Assembly (NCBI GenBank): GCA_958430865.1
Contig: CAUDNR010000766.1
Span: forward strand, 10,112 to 25,038
Direction: 5' to 3'
Length of the DNA stretch: 14,927 nt
From: Entrophospora sp. SA101
Taxonomy: Eukaryota > Glomeromycota > Glomeromycetes > Entrophosporales > Entrophosporaceae
The notes below the pieces were generated by a model, which made no database searches, was not told the DNA's origin, and worked only from the letters and a program-made list of their open reading frames with translations. This document shows, piece by piece, positions 1 to 9,679 of the stretch. Each line of letters begins with the position of its first letter. Position 1 is the stretch's first letter. Position numbers and translations under genes: made by a program.

Positions 1-1867
1 AGTAATAATAAGTACAATGGTTCTAATGAGTATGAAAAAGCTATTGTTTTTTTGAAAAAGGGTTGTGATTGTGGTTGTGGTGGTATTGTTGTTATTGTAG
101 TCATACCATTTAAATTATTTAAACTATTTTGTATTACACCATAAGTATTATTTCCTAATGACATTGGAGCTACTTTTTGGTGTCCAAATCCCATTGTAGG
201 GCTATAAGGTCCATGATGATGATGATGATGAAATCTTTTACCGCCTTGTCTCATCTCCATTTCAAACCTCATCTCCAATAAACCTGCACGTTCTTTTAAA
301 TTCCGATTTCTCCTTTCTAAATGTTTAATATAACCAATGGCTTTAAATAAAATAGTGCTTTTTGAATTATTAACATTTTTTAGCGTTGGTATAATATCAG
401 TTAATTCTTTAAAACCAGCACGAATTGTGTTTCTACGTTTTTGTTCAGAAGCTATATGATTTGCTCTTTTTTCCTCTTCAGTTAATAATTCTTTGTGAGG
501 TTTTTTACTAGATTTTTGTGCTGCTGATTTTATTTCTTGTTTTGTTTCTGTCGTTGTTATTGTTGCTGATGACGATGACGATGACGATGACAATGACAAC
601 GATGAAAGTTCATTCTTAGAATTATTGTTATTTCTATAATTATTACTATTATTATTATTGTGATTTTTATTGTTTTTATTATTGTTATTACTACTGCTAT
701 CAACACCGTTATTATTATCATCATTATGATTAATTTTTATAATGTCATCATTACGATTAATAATGTCATTTTTAATAATTTCTCTGTTAGTAATAAGAGG
801 CGATTGATTACTGCTGCTTATTGGACTTTCATCCAAATAATAATTATTGTTATTATCATCACCATTACTACTACTACTACTACTATTAGTATTGCTATCT
901 ATGCTATTAATAGAAAGATTTGATATTTGCATTGGAGGAGATATTGGAGCTGAATGAATTTGAGACATTGATAATTTTGTATTTATTGGTGTTAACCTTG
1001 GAATTGAGGAACGACGTCTTGATTTATCATCATCATTATTTTGTTTACGCTTTGCAGGAATATTGGATGATGAGGGTAAATATAAATTATTATTGTTGTT
1101 ATTGATTAATTTAGGACTTTGTAATGATGACTCATGATCAATCAATGATAAAGTTGAAATGCTATTATTATTGTTATGACTGTAAATATGATTGTTGCCA
1201 ATTAATAAAACATTTTGATCATTATAATTATTATAATAATTGAAATTAACATTATTGTTTTTATCACAGTTACTATTGTCATTGTTGTCGTCGTCGTCGT
1301 CGTCGTCGTCGTCGTTGTTACTTATTTCTAACATTTTAGATGAGGAGGAAGAGCATCCATTATCTAGGATAGGTGATGGAAAAACAGGCATATTTTTTGG
1401 CAATATAGGATTAAATATGTAATTTGGATCTTCTTGAAGATTACCAAGAAAATCGCCGAATATAAATTTTTCATCTTCTGGATTTAATAATTGTTGTGGT
1501 TGACCGAAATCTTCGGATTGAAAGATTGCAGAGAATTCAGGCATCCAAGTATATTCGACAAATTCTAAAATGATTTTATGTTTATATATTTATTATATGA
1601 GCATGTGTGTAAGTATGCAAGTATATATAAAGAAAAATTTATTTGAATATTATTACCATCATAAGGTGGAGGTTCAGGGATAGATACAAGAGTAACTGAA
1701 GTTGTGTTTGCTGTTGAATTATTGGCATTATGTTGGTTGAAATTTGTAGAAGAGTGTAAAGTTAACAGTGGCTCTTGTTGAAAGGTTGTTGAAGAAGCAG
1801 ACATTTCATTACAAATATTTTGGAGAGAAGATTCCTGTTCAAAAAAACAGTTTATAGAGTCAGACAT
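1..1867 (-). CDS. bHLH-leucine-zipper transcription factor (3'-partial, two exons visible)
   Basis: Probable nuclear E-box-binding regulator. The start ATG is at 1867-1865 with A at -3. Exon 1 (1867-1657) encodes about 70 residues. The intron 1656-1565 (92 bp, GTAATA...TTTTAG) is phase 1. Exon 2 (1564-1) is open to the window edge, so the C-terminus is missing; 591 codons are visible. The N-terminal part is acidic and Pro/Phe-rich, which could be an activation region. Residues ~150-425 are Asn/Ser/Asp low-complexity linker with D9 and S8 tracts and basic patches (AKRKQ, KSRRRSS). The bHLH lies at about residues 436-488. Its basic region HIASEQKRR has the class-B triad His440-Glu444-Arg448 that reads CACGTG-type sites. 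Leu heptads follow helix 2, then His6 and a Gln/Pro/Thr-rich tail. The domain resembles Ino4/Mlx-type fungal proteins; the exact ortholog is uncertain. The last ~20 residues before the edge look unlike the rest, so an intron or frame change nearby is possible. Confidence 0.88.
300..470 (-). other. bHLH DNA-binding and dimerisation domain within the edge gene
   Basis: The basic region (NHIASEQKRRNTIRAGF) is followed by helix 1 (FKELTDIIP), a short loop with SKST, and helix 2 (ILFKAIGYIKHLERR). Leucines then recur at seven-residue spacing (KHL, RNL, GLL), giving about three zipper heptads. His, Glu and Arg spaced by four define E-box-binding class B in characterised Max, Mlx and Ino4 proteins. 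No stop or frame break interrupts the domain. Confidence 0.88.
1287..1313 (+). repeat. (GTC)9 microsatellite encoding Asp9 on the minus strand
   Basis: Nine perfect GTC units read as nine GAC Asp codons in the bHLH gene, flanked by Asn codons. Similar coding runs in the same gene are (ATG)6 at 213-230, encoding His6, and a GAT/GAC mixture at about 567-594, encoding a Ser tract. The pure runs use one codon repeatedly, as expected from slippage. Confidence 0.9.
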
Positions 1868-2915
1868 TTTGTTGTAGTTTTGATTTGCAAGTTTTTCTTA
1901 TTGACTTAACAATTAAATTAATTTCTATTTTTTTTTTTTTTCAATAAATTTTTTTATTTTTTATTTTGGGGAAAGTAACGTTGATAGACAAATTAATGGA
2001 TAAAAAACGAATAAAGTTGTTGAATGTTGTGGGGTTTTTCATTAGATTTTATTGTTAAGTTTTTGATAATTGATTAATGAGTTAAAAGTTGTATATTAAT
2101 GATATTAAAAATATATAATAATTATTTTTTCTTATCAAAAATTAAATCGGAGAGAGCATTTATTTATTCCCATCTAATTGTTTCATTATATCACACAAAA
2201 TGATTTAAGGGAAAAAGAACCCTTATAATTTTTGTATATTATGAAGAATAAATTCATTCATTTTATCAGGTGATTATTAATGTTTTTTCTTGTCTTGAAT
2301 TGGAAAACATAAACTTAATTAATTAATATTCATGTATATGAACCTGAATTTGAATATGAAGATTTTGTAATGCACATTACATAAATGTAATCTCCGATAA
2401 TGTCCATTGATGATGAGAACTATGATGACGGATATTTTTTTCCTCGTCAACTATAAATATATTTAGAAAAATTGCTGCTACACGACTCGCATATGATTTT
2501 GTTCCATTAATATTTAACATATACAACTCTAAATTTTATCAAGCAAAATTGTTTCTAAACTAAAAATGCTCTTCGCAATGAAATGATGATTTCAAACAAC
2601 TTATTTAAAATTTCAAATCTAGTTTAGTGCCTGCCAGTCAAACCAATTTAACGTCTGCCTTAGTTCTCTCTAAAGACGGAATTTTTTTCATTTTCTAATA
2701 TAGAATCATAAAAATTGAAACAAATATTTAATCTTTACCATCTTTTGATTGAAACCATATTATATAGCTCTATCATAATCAAAATTTTGATGATTTGATC
2801 CTTTTCGATCTTGCTAACATCAACATGTAATGTATCATTTGTTGTCTTAATAAGGATATGTTAAGAAAAACCACGTTCATTGGGCAAACGGAATTGAATA
2901 AATTATATCTAATAA
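1868..2915. other. Gene-poor 5' flank of the bHLH gene
   Basis: This stretch contains the presumed promoter and 5' leader of the minus-strand bHLH gene. A T-rich tract at about 1927-1941 (A-rich on the coding strand) lies 60-75 bp upstream of the start codon, as is common in AT-rich fungi. No clear TATA box or CCAAT box could be fixed. A 7-bp-arm hairpin (ATTACAT/ATGTAAT) lies near 2376-2391. No convincing coding frame was seen. Confidence 0.5.
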
Positions 2916-3326
2916 TTAAATGAAGATATTCATCATTATAATTGCAGGAATAATTAGGTACACACCATGATGATTGATCAATAATTCTAATTCTTCATCA
3001 AAGATTTTTAAAACTCTCTAATTTTTTTGACCATTCCGCTGATTAAAAAATATTCATGAATTGAATAAAGAAGAATTTGGAAGATGTTGATTAATTTCTT
3101 CAGGGCATTCTCGAGATAATTTTTTAACCAAAGCAGTCATATGGGCGTATTGTATTAGTATGCAAAAAGTACAAAACAATTCCAGGGATTCAAAATTGCT
3201 ACTTTTATCATTACTTGGGTAATCAATCCCATAGATTAGATAAGTGCTGAGCTGTTTCACAAATATTTTTTTTTAACTATATTCTGGATTATCAGGATCA
3301 GGCCTTTGTTGGCAATCCTCAAAATT
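2916..3326 (-). pseudogene. Decayed coding relic, family not recognised
   Basis: On the minus strand three plausible coding stretches follow one another in shifted frames. The first (from 3326) reads NFEDCQQRPDPDNPEYS and ends at a stop beside an A9 run. The second (about 3275-3054) is open for about 70 codons and contains a block reading LSRECPEEINQHLPNSS. The third (about 2990-2916) contains FDEELELLINHHGVY. The one-base shift at the A9 homopolymer is typical of gene decay or an assembly slip. No family motif is recognisable. Open frames of this length do occur by chance at this base composition, so this could be noise. Confidence 0.3.
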
Positions 3327-3615
3327 TCCCTAATACTGAACTGACTCTTCTTAATGTGTCACTAAAAATCTTTTGTTAAAAAAAAACTATCAATCAATAT
3401 AACAAAAATCAATTTAATTTACCTAAGATAAGAAAGAACTATGTATAGGCATATTATTTTTATTAAAGATTCTGAAGATATAGTATTTGTTATTAATAAC
3501 CAGAGAGATATAGTATTTCTCTGCACACTATTATTTTTTTATTACATTAGCCTAAATAAATATCATTGACTTTTTTTTGGTAAAACCAACCATTTTATAT
3601 ACAATGATTGGTTCA
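3327..3615. other. AT-rich spacer, nothing recognised
   Basis: No gene, RNA or repeat is evident. The sequence has short A and T runs and the local duplication 'gagatatagtatt' near 3470-3520, which looks like simple sequence drift. Confidence 0.4.
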
Positions 3616-3623
3616 ATCATGAT

Positions 3624-3867
3624 TAAGGATGTTAGCCGAAATTGTTTTTGAAAAAATCAATTTCGGCAAGCAATTTCAGATTCACAATATTTTTCATATT
3701 AAAGACCATAAAAAGACAACCTAGCATTTCGGCTATTATGTTAATGAGTCCAAATAATTTTGGATATAATTTTGGCAACTAATAAAGTTAATTTCAGAAA
3801 CTATTTTGGCATTTCGGATTTGGCAATGATCATTTATTAAGAGAGGCAATTTCGGCTAACATCTATA
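3624..3867. mobile_element. Non-autonomous hAT-like MITE, 244 bp
   Basis: The ends are inverted: the left starts TAAGGATGTTAGCCGAAATT and the reverse complement of the right end starts TATAGATGTTAGCCGAAATT, with 17 bp perfect from GATGTTAGCC onward. ATCATGAT occurs immediately outside both ends (3616-3623 and 3868-3875). An 8-bp duplication and T-A-start ends are hallmarks of hAT transposons. ATCATGAT is its own reverse complement, so it could also be the outermost part of the terminal repeat. Internal copies of the end motif ATTTCGG at about 3659, 3726 and 3811 look like subterminal transposase sites. No coding capacity. Confidence 0.75.
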
Positions 3868-3875
3868 ATCATGAT

Positions 3876-4138
3876 ATCATCATTATTACAACTGTGTCCT
3901 ACTATTTTGAATGAAATAATGGTCTAGGCCCCCTGACCCATGGCTCAATTTCATATTTTTTATTGGTTTTTCTATACATAATAATATTTTAGAGATTGGA
4001 ATCAACTATTTGACTATTTTAGTCAACTAATAAATTTTTTTTTTTTTGATCAACCCAAATAGCTAAATAGTGATTAAAAATAGTCAATTAAATCATGTGG
4101 CGGAAATTGGTCATTCTTGTGATATAATAGAGTGGTGA
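3876..4138. other. AT-rich spacer with TTGACTA hairpin
   Basis: There is no gene. A perfect hairpin TTGACTA-TTT-TAGTCAA lies at 4010-4026, and related 'atagtcaa' words occur again near 4079-4086. A T12 run lies near 4036-4048. The purpose is unknown; it may be part of a degraded inverted-repeat element. Confidence 0.4.
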
Positions 4139-4440
4139 TCTGCAACATATAGTAAATTTTCAAGTCACTTGATATTATATAATAATATGTAAACTCGATA
4201 AGTTGGTCATATGGGGGTGAGCTCATATGACTGACTTATCAAAGTAAACTGACTTAGAGAGTTTATATATGCAATTTAAAAATGAATTTTCTGCAACATA
4301 TAGTAAATTTTCAAGTCACTTGATATTATATAATAATATGTAAACTCGATAAGTTGGTCATATGGGGGTGAGCTCATATGACTGACTTATCAAAGTAAAC
4401 TGACTTAGAGAGTTTATATATGCAATTTAAAAATGAATTT
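4139..4440. repeat. Perfect 151-bp tandem duplication (two copies) with internal hairpin
   Basis: The unit beginning TCTGCAACATATAGTAAATT occurs at 4139-4289 and again at 4290-4440, with no difference found on reading them side by side. Each unit contains a 17-bp-arm inverted repeat, GATAAGTTGGTCATATG against the complement of CATATGACTGACTTATC, with two central mismatches and a 10-base loop (GGGGTGAGCT). A further GACTTA copy and the words TAAACTC/GAGTTTA lie outside the arms. Perfect identity in noncoding DNA implies a recent event. It may be a small foldback element duplicated in place. Confidence 0.93.
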
Positions 4441-4684
4441 GAAACCACCAAACTTATTGAATCAATTTTAATGCCAATTTAAAAGTGTTATAAAATCAAT
4501 ACTGTTTTTTTTAAATGGGGCATACTGCAACAAAACCAGACAAAGTGAACATTGGTATTACCAAGAATTTCAGGGTTCAAAATTTAGTCATTTCATAATG
4601 TGATTATAATTAACAGTTTATAATATCCCATTTGTTATCTTAAGTGATATATAGAACTATCCCTGTATAAAATAGTTAAGATGA
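4441..4684. other. AT-rich spacer, nothing recognised
   Basis: No gene, repeat or structured RNA is evident between the tandem duplication and the next coding relic. Confidence 0.4.
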
Positions 4685-4865
4685 AACTCATTTACATCAG
4701 ATCTACCATGGAACCCAAGAATTACAGCACCATTAGAAGTATTTTAAAAAGGAACAGGGTGAAAAAATTGCTCCTTATATTTTCAAAATAAATGATACTC
4801 AAACACTAGAAGCTTATCTAAGAAAAGAAAGGATTACCTATGAAATTTATCAACAGGATAAATAA
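4685..4865 (+). pseudogene. Short coding relic, family not recognised
   Basis: Two abutting frames give about 60 residues of plausible protein. The first (4685-4744) contains DLPWNPRITAPLEVF and runs into TAA. One base over, the second (4743-4862) begins FKKEQGEKIAPYIF and ends EIYQQDK before TAA at 4863-4865. The shift sits at a TTTTAAAAA stretch. Proline, tryptophan and glutamate content is unlike random AT-rich sequence, but there is no start codon, partner exon or recognisable family. It could be the 3' end of a lost gene. Confidence 0.35.
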
Positions 4866-4908
4866 TTAGTGTGTAACAAAATTTTTAATTTCTAGCAAAA
4901 AATTAAAA

Positions 4909-6063
4909 ATGTCTGGTAGAGCAGACAGAAAAAGAAAACAAATCCAAGAAGAATAATTTGCCAGGTAAGTGTTTTAAGGATGGTGGTGGTGGTTATCGCC
5001 CGATACTCATTGTTACTCTAGTTGAAATTAATAAAACATTCCTATCACGTTAATTTCCATACTTGAAAAAATAGATATGTCCAACCCGTAAGTAAATTAC
5101 ATTCTTTTCAAATATCAAACTGATTATTTCATTTAATGAGGCTTTGATATTTTTTTTTCCATGACATGAAAAATTAGGAAGAAATATTAGAAAAAATTAT
5201 CAATAAATTAAGCGTAAATCACAATATATCCACAAGTGAAGCAAAGGAAGCACTTGGAAACTTTAACTGATTTCATAATTAGAGCGTCAGAAATTCTAGA
5301 TAATTATGTCGAGTTAAAATATAATAAAAATGAAGAAGTAGGATCTGACAAGTTTTTTACTTATATGTTCCTTTTTTTTTATTTGTTGTAAATTTATATT
5401 CTTTATTTTATACAACAAAAGAATAATTATAATAATATGAATAATGATGTTATTCAGAATGGCAATTCAGAACTTATTGTAACCACCAACACTATTACTA
5501 CTGCTGCTACAGATGAAAATGAGAGAACATCATTACCTTCATCTCCTATTTCTGATGCATATTCTATAAATCATTTGGATTTAGATGAAAATGAGTAATT
5601 ATTATATATTTTTATTATAATTAATAATATAAACTTATACTTTTTTTTTTTTTTTAGTAATAACAATAATCCAGAAGTTGAATCAACTTTTCAAAATATA
5701 GAAGAAGCTTCTACATACTGGTAATTCTTCTGATCAACAACGAATTACTAAAAAAGGAAAATAATGACATCATCCTTGACACAAGGATACAATCTTCGCA
5801 ATAAAAAAGATATAAATTATAATTATGGTCGTGTATTAAAAAGGAGACATCGTAAAAGTAAACCTGTAAGTATAAAATATTAATAAGAAATTATTATTAT
5901 AGTATTTAACTTTTTATTTATATTATAGACATCACCATCTCCATCTTCTTCACCTTTACAATCATTTAGTGTAGATGATAATTTTTTTGATGAAAACGAA
6001 CCACCACGAAAGAAAAATTATTGTCTAAAATGCCCTATTCACTGTGAAGAGGAAGCTATGTGA
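4909..6063 (+). pseudogene. Six-exon gene with intact splice sites but a stop and about three frameshifts
   Basis: Inferred exons are 4909-4964, 5075-5087 (13-nt micro-exon), 5178-5337, 5422-5594, 5658-5865 and 5929-6063. The introns are 110, 90, 84, 63 and 63 bp, four with GTAAGT or GTAATT donors, one with GTAGGA, and all ending in AG. Codon phase is consistent across every junction. Lesions are TAA at 4954, a one-base insertion near 5256 (GCACTTGGAAAC), and frame changes near 5715 and 5763. The product starts MSGRADRKRKQIQEE and continues with a helical block near FIIRASEILDNYVELK. Then come an acidic Asn/Ser/Thr linker, a basic stretch (GRVLKRRHRKSKP), a Ser/Pro run, and a Cys-rich end (YCLKCPIHCEEEAM). 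It reads like a small nuclear protein; no family is assigned. Assembly indels could explain part of the damage. Confidence 0.6.
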
Positions 6064-6433
6064 GATGTCTTATTCATTATTTGTTAAAGTATGTGTAGTT
6101 TTAATAATTTAAAAATATTATGTTCTTTATAATAATATGACAATATTAATAAAAACACCATCTTATTCATTATTGATCAGGCATTATGTGCTATCAATGT
6201 TGAATGTGTTACAATTAATGCAAAAGATATTTGATTTGTCAGGGAGAATTCATGGAAGATGGAATAGTTTTTAAAATGATAATATTAATATTAAAAAAAT
6301 TGTTGTTAAATCAATTAATAAAAAATTAAATAAAAATTTGTTGCAAATCACTATTTTTAAAAATCATTTGTTATATGACAAAAATAAAATGTTATTTTTT
6401 ACTAGATGATCTCAAATATCCATATTTTCACAT
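6064..6433. other. Presumed 3' flank of the broken gene
   Basis: AT-rich sequence follows the TGA at 6061-6063. Several AATAAA-like words (for example near 6150 and 6318) could serve as polyadenylation signals. No further gene or repeat was seen. Confidence 0.4.
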
Positions 6434-6473
6434 CACATATTAATATATAATTTTTTTTTTGTCAATTGTATAT

Positions 6474-7022
6474 AGAGCTCGGATCCGGATAGTAAAATCC
6501 TTAGGATATACGCGGATATCCGGATAGAGATTTGATGAACGGATAGGATATCCAGATAGGGTTTTGATGAACGGATAGGATATCCGAATGAAAGATTTTG
6601 ATAAACGGATATCCGGATATCCGTATAGTGAGAAACGGATTTCTATTATATTAATATCCACATTAGTATTAGTATATATAATAATAATAATATTTGGTTG
6701 ATCTAATACTAATTAAATTATTTTACTTTTTTAATTCTTTGATTTATTTTTGTTCTTAAACAAGAAAGATATATTTTTACTCGGTCAAAATTAAATTATT
6801 TTTGTCCCACTAACTAATTAATAATATTAATATTAACAAAAAAAAAAGAAAAAAGATAACGAAAAAGGCTATGTCACATGCCATCATATGATTGGACGGT
6901 GTTTCGATAAACCCGTTTTTCTATCACAATAATACAAATGAATATGATATCCGGATTTCTATAATAATAATTTAAACGGATAAGTATCCGGATATCCGTT
7001 TTAATATCCGGATCCAAGCTCT
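6474..7022. mobile_element. Mutator-like non-autonomous foldback element, 549 bp
   Basis: The left end reads AGAGCTCGGATCCGGATA and the reverse complement of the right end reads AGAGCTTGGATCCGGATA (17 of 18 match). AATTGTATAT flanks both ends as a direct repeat (6464-6473 and 7023-7032). A 9-11 bp duplication is typical of Mutator-like elements. Both subterminal regions are packed with the palindrome CGGATATCCG and fragments of it, so most of each end can pair with the other. The middle (about 6660-6930) is plain AT-rich DNA without a transposase. The element must therefore have been moved in trans. Confidence 0.75.
6531..6625 (+). repeat. 32-34-bp minisatellite inside the foldback element
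   Basis: TTTGATGAACGGATAGGATA or close variants start at 6531, 6563 and 6597, giving three imperfect units. Each ends in a GGATATCC-type palindrome. Expansion of such units explains the unequal lengths of the element's two ends. Confidence 0.75.
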
Positions 7023-7043
7023 AATTGTATATATTAATATGTG

Positions 7044-9321
7044 AATTTTTTCAATCATTATTAAAAAAAATTGAAATATCATGTGATCTGCACTGTAGTA
7101 GCGTGTTTCAATATTCACAAAAAAATCAACCCTTTACTTCTTTCTCAAGTAAAAGTGCCGCCAAATCATTTTATTTTAAAAAAGTTACTTCCAAACGGTT
7201 AAGTCGTTTGAATTCATGTTTAAAGAATTTCTAAAAAATGATTGGCTAAATTTATGCAGATATTTCATTTTGAAAAAAAAAAAAGTCTTGGCAAAAGAGC
7301 TTTATTTTGTAGTATACATTTTAGGAACAATAATAATAAGGTTTGGGGTAAATAGAATAAGCAAAAAAGAAAATATTAATATACTCAAAGAAGATTTATG
7401 TTCTATAAATGACCAGTGATTTTGAGATTCTATTTTTATAGTATATTAATACGCGATTTCTATTAATATTATTATTTGAAGAATAACCTGCCATTCTATT
7501 TTGTTATTCATTTAATCTAATTAATTATGATTTTTTTTCCCATATAATGAATATATATAAATAAAAATCTATTATTCTTCACACAGCAAAAAATAAATAA
7601 CATGTTCTAAACTAATAATAGTAGAGTTAAACAATTTGGTTGGTAAAAAAATACTTTTGAGAATACAAGCCCCCACCGTTTTAATGTGTTGATTATATTC
7701 AGACGGTGCTTACATCCGAGAGAATACGATATGTTTTTCTTTTTAGAACTACATTGCCGAGGCATTGTTATCATTCACCAAATGTAAATGTCCTTGAGGG
7801 ATGATGTCCTAGAAATCGATTTCCAAATTTAAATTTAAAATAACTACTTTCGCATCAATCATCACATCATATTTTATTTATTATTATTTTTAATTTTTTA
7901 ATTATTTTATTATTATTATTATTTGTTTAATTGAGAATGGGTAGTTACTAATCTTTTATTGGTTGAGTTTATTTATTTGAGATTTAATTATGTGATTTCG
8001 TTATAGGTGTGTTTGTATAAGGGATTTATTTAAATTTTAAGGAATAAACTAGCTAGCTATATTATGATTGTATATGCGTAATAATAATAATGGCTACACG
8101 ACATTTGTTTTTGGAAAAATAACCTTAAATTTTTCGTATGTAGCACATTTTTAAATTAATGTTCGTCAGTGCACTTAGCTAACGCAATTTGGCACGTGTT
8201 ACGGGTACAAATAGTGATTTTTGGTATTGGTACAAAATTTCAACACTGTACCAATGCTCATATGCCTTTTCAAGCATCAAAATCTTCAATTTCTGGCTCA
8301 TTTAATGCACAAATGATTATTTAATGCATTGTAGTTTGAGAAAATGTTCATATTAGTGTTACAATAATAGTTGGACAATTAAAGGAAAAAATCTTCATCT
8401 GTATCCAAAATGTGTTTCCATAATCCCACCATTTGTTCACCATACTTGCTTGTAAACAATAAAAAATTTTAAAAAAAACCAAATCGGCCGTTAGAAGTTG
8501 ATGGTTTCATAATAAAGTGGATTTTAAAGGAGAAATACTTTTGATTTGTAATGAAAAAATAATAACCCCTGCAAGTACACTACACACATATCCTTAGGTC
8601 TGTGTGTGCATTTAGAGGGAGGTAATTTGTATTTAAATCGGAGCCTGTGACTGGACGAGAGAGCATGAATTTAGGGGGTAGGATGACTGTTAATCATCAT
8701 CATCAAAAAAAAAAGCTCTCTTTAAATGATTTTGAAAGAAAGTAAAATTTTTTCATACTGATAAATAATTCTTTTGCATTATTACTACTCGATTCATTTT
8801 TCGTTTGGCCAATTAAAACAGTTTCAGAGTTTCGAAATAATAATCTCAGAGTTTCGGAACAATTTAAAAAGTAAAAGTGGTGGTTGAGGTTCCGATCAGC
8901 TTGTTTTTTAACGCGCCGACTGAATTTTTATACAACGATCATGGGCGCTAGTTTAGTTTTCAATTTCACGTTTAACAATGTGTGTGTGTGTAAAAAATTT
9001 GATTCATTGAATGGTACTTATAAATTCGCCATTTAACCATACTTGGGATGACTGCTAAATTTTTCGTTGTGTAACTAAGCTATTTTACAAACACCACCCA
9101 CTTCAATGATGGTCTCGAATGCATCTTTGATATTTTTTATTCTAAACTTTGCGTGACTTTATGAATTGTTTGTTAATTTTGTTAATTACTATTTGTTATT
9201 TGTTACATCAAAGAGTGTAAAAACTTATTCAAAACAACAATAACTAACGAAATTGTTAACAGTCATATCGCAAAAAGTGGGATGTCGAGACTTTATTTTT
9301 GTGATTAATTAAATTAATTGA
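7044..9321. other. Long gene-poor stretch
   Basis: No convincing gene was found in about 2.3 kb. Two overlapping open frames at 7025-7234 and 7216-7419 are of chance length and have no motif. A minus-strand frame of about 50 codons starting MPRQCSSKKK lies near 7760-7600, with the inverted words CACCGT and ACGGTG within it. Other items are a diverged direct repeat CAGAGTTTCGRAA near 8824-8865 (period 27), (TG)n near 8980 and CATCATCATC near 8696. No tRNA-like cloverleaf was recognised. Confidence 0.5.
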
Positions 9322-9679
9322 TTAATATTCCATCAAAAGGTAAATTATATAACATTGCAACTTGTAGAAATGACATGTGATACATTTTCAAAAAAGATCA
9401 TTCCAATTATTATTATTCGTCAATTCGGATTTCTTTCTTCTGCCACTAAAAAGTTCGGTCACAATGTGTTTAATGGCTAAGTAATAATAACAATAGTTGA
9501 TCCTGATGAAAAATGTTCAATTATTCTCGAAAAAAAATGAAGAAGACGTTGTTGGAAGAAATCAAACAAATCAACCTAAAAAAAAGACTGGTACATCAGA
9601 AGCATCCATCGATATTTCATTTGTTCAATGTAAAGAATGTCCCCGTTGTTATTTTTTTTTGTATTCATTTTTAAAATAA
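9322..9679 (+). pseudogene. Possible coding relic, very weak
   Basis: One frame is open from 9322 to a TAA at 9475-9477, continues after that stop for about 20 codons (including VDPDEKCSIILEKK), and then appears to pass to a neighbouring frame (about 9533-9676) with a Lys-rich stretch and a CKECPRC cluster. If real it is a gene fragment with one stop and one frameshift. There is no start codon, family or conserved exon structure, and chance is a fair alternative. Confidence 0.2.

Larger units (their letters stand above)
6434..7043. repeat. Outer 16-bp inverted repeat split by the foldback element
   Basis: CACATATTAATATATA at 6434-6449 is the exact reverse complement of 7028-7043. Removing the 549-bp element and one copy of its target duplication brings the arms to about 20 bases apart, so the pre-insertion site was a hairpin with a T-rich loop. 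The right arm overlaps the duplicated target. Confidence 0.7.

Noticed and set aside
660..1422. Plus-strand open frames at 660-923, 920-1105 and 1240-1422
   Set aside because: They are antisense shadows of the bHLH gene's simple-repeat exons; Ile/Thr and Ser runs come from the complementary triplet repeats.
6440..6661. 73-codon minus-strand open frame with repeated YPDIR words
   Set aside because: It is a translation of the CGGATATCCG palindrome repeats inside the foldback element and its flank.
7025..7419. Two overlapping plus-strand open frames of 69 and 67 codons
   Set aside because: Several frames of this length are expected by chance at this base composition. They start within or next to the foldback element's target duplication and show no motif.
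8193..8198. CACGTG E-box that the bHLH factor could bind
   Set aside because: About one such site is expected by chance in a window of this size, and it lies more than 2 kb from either intact gene's start.
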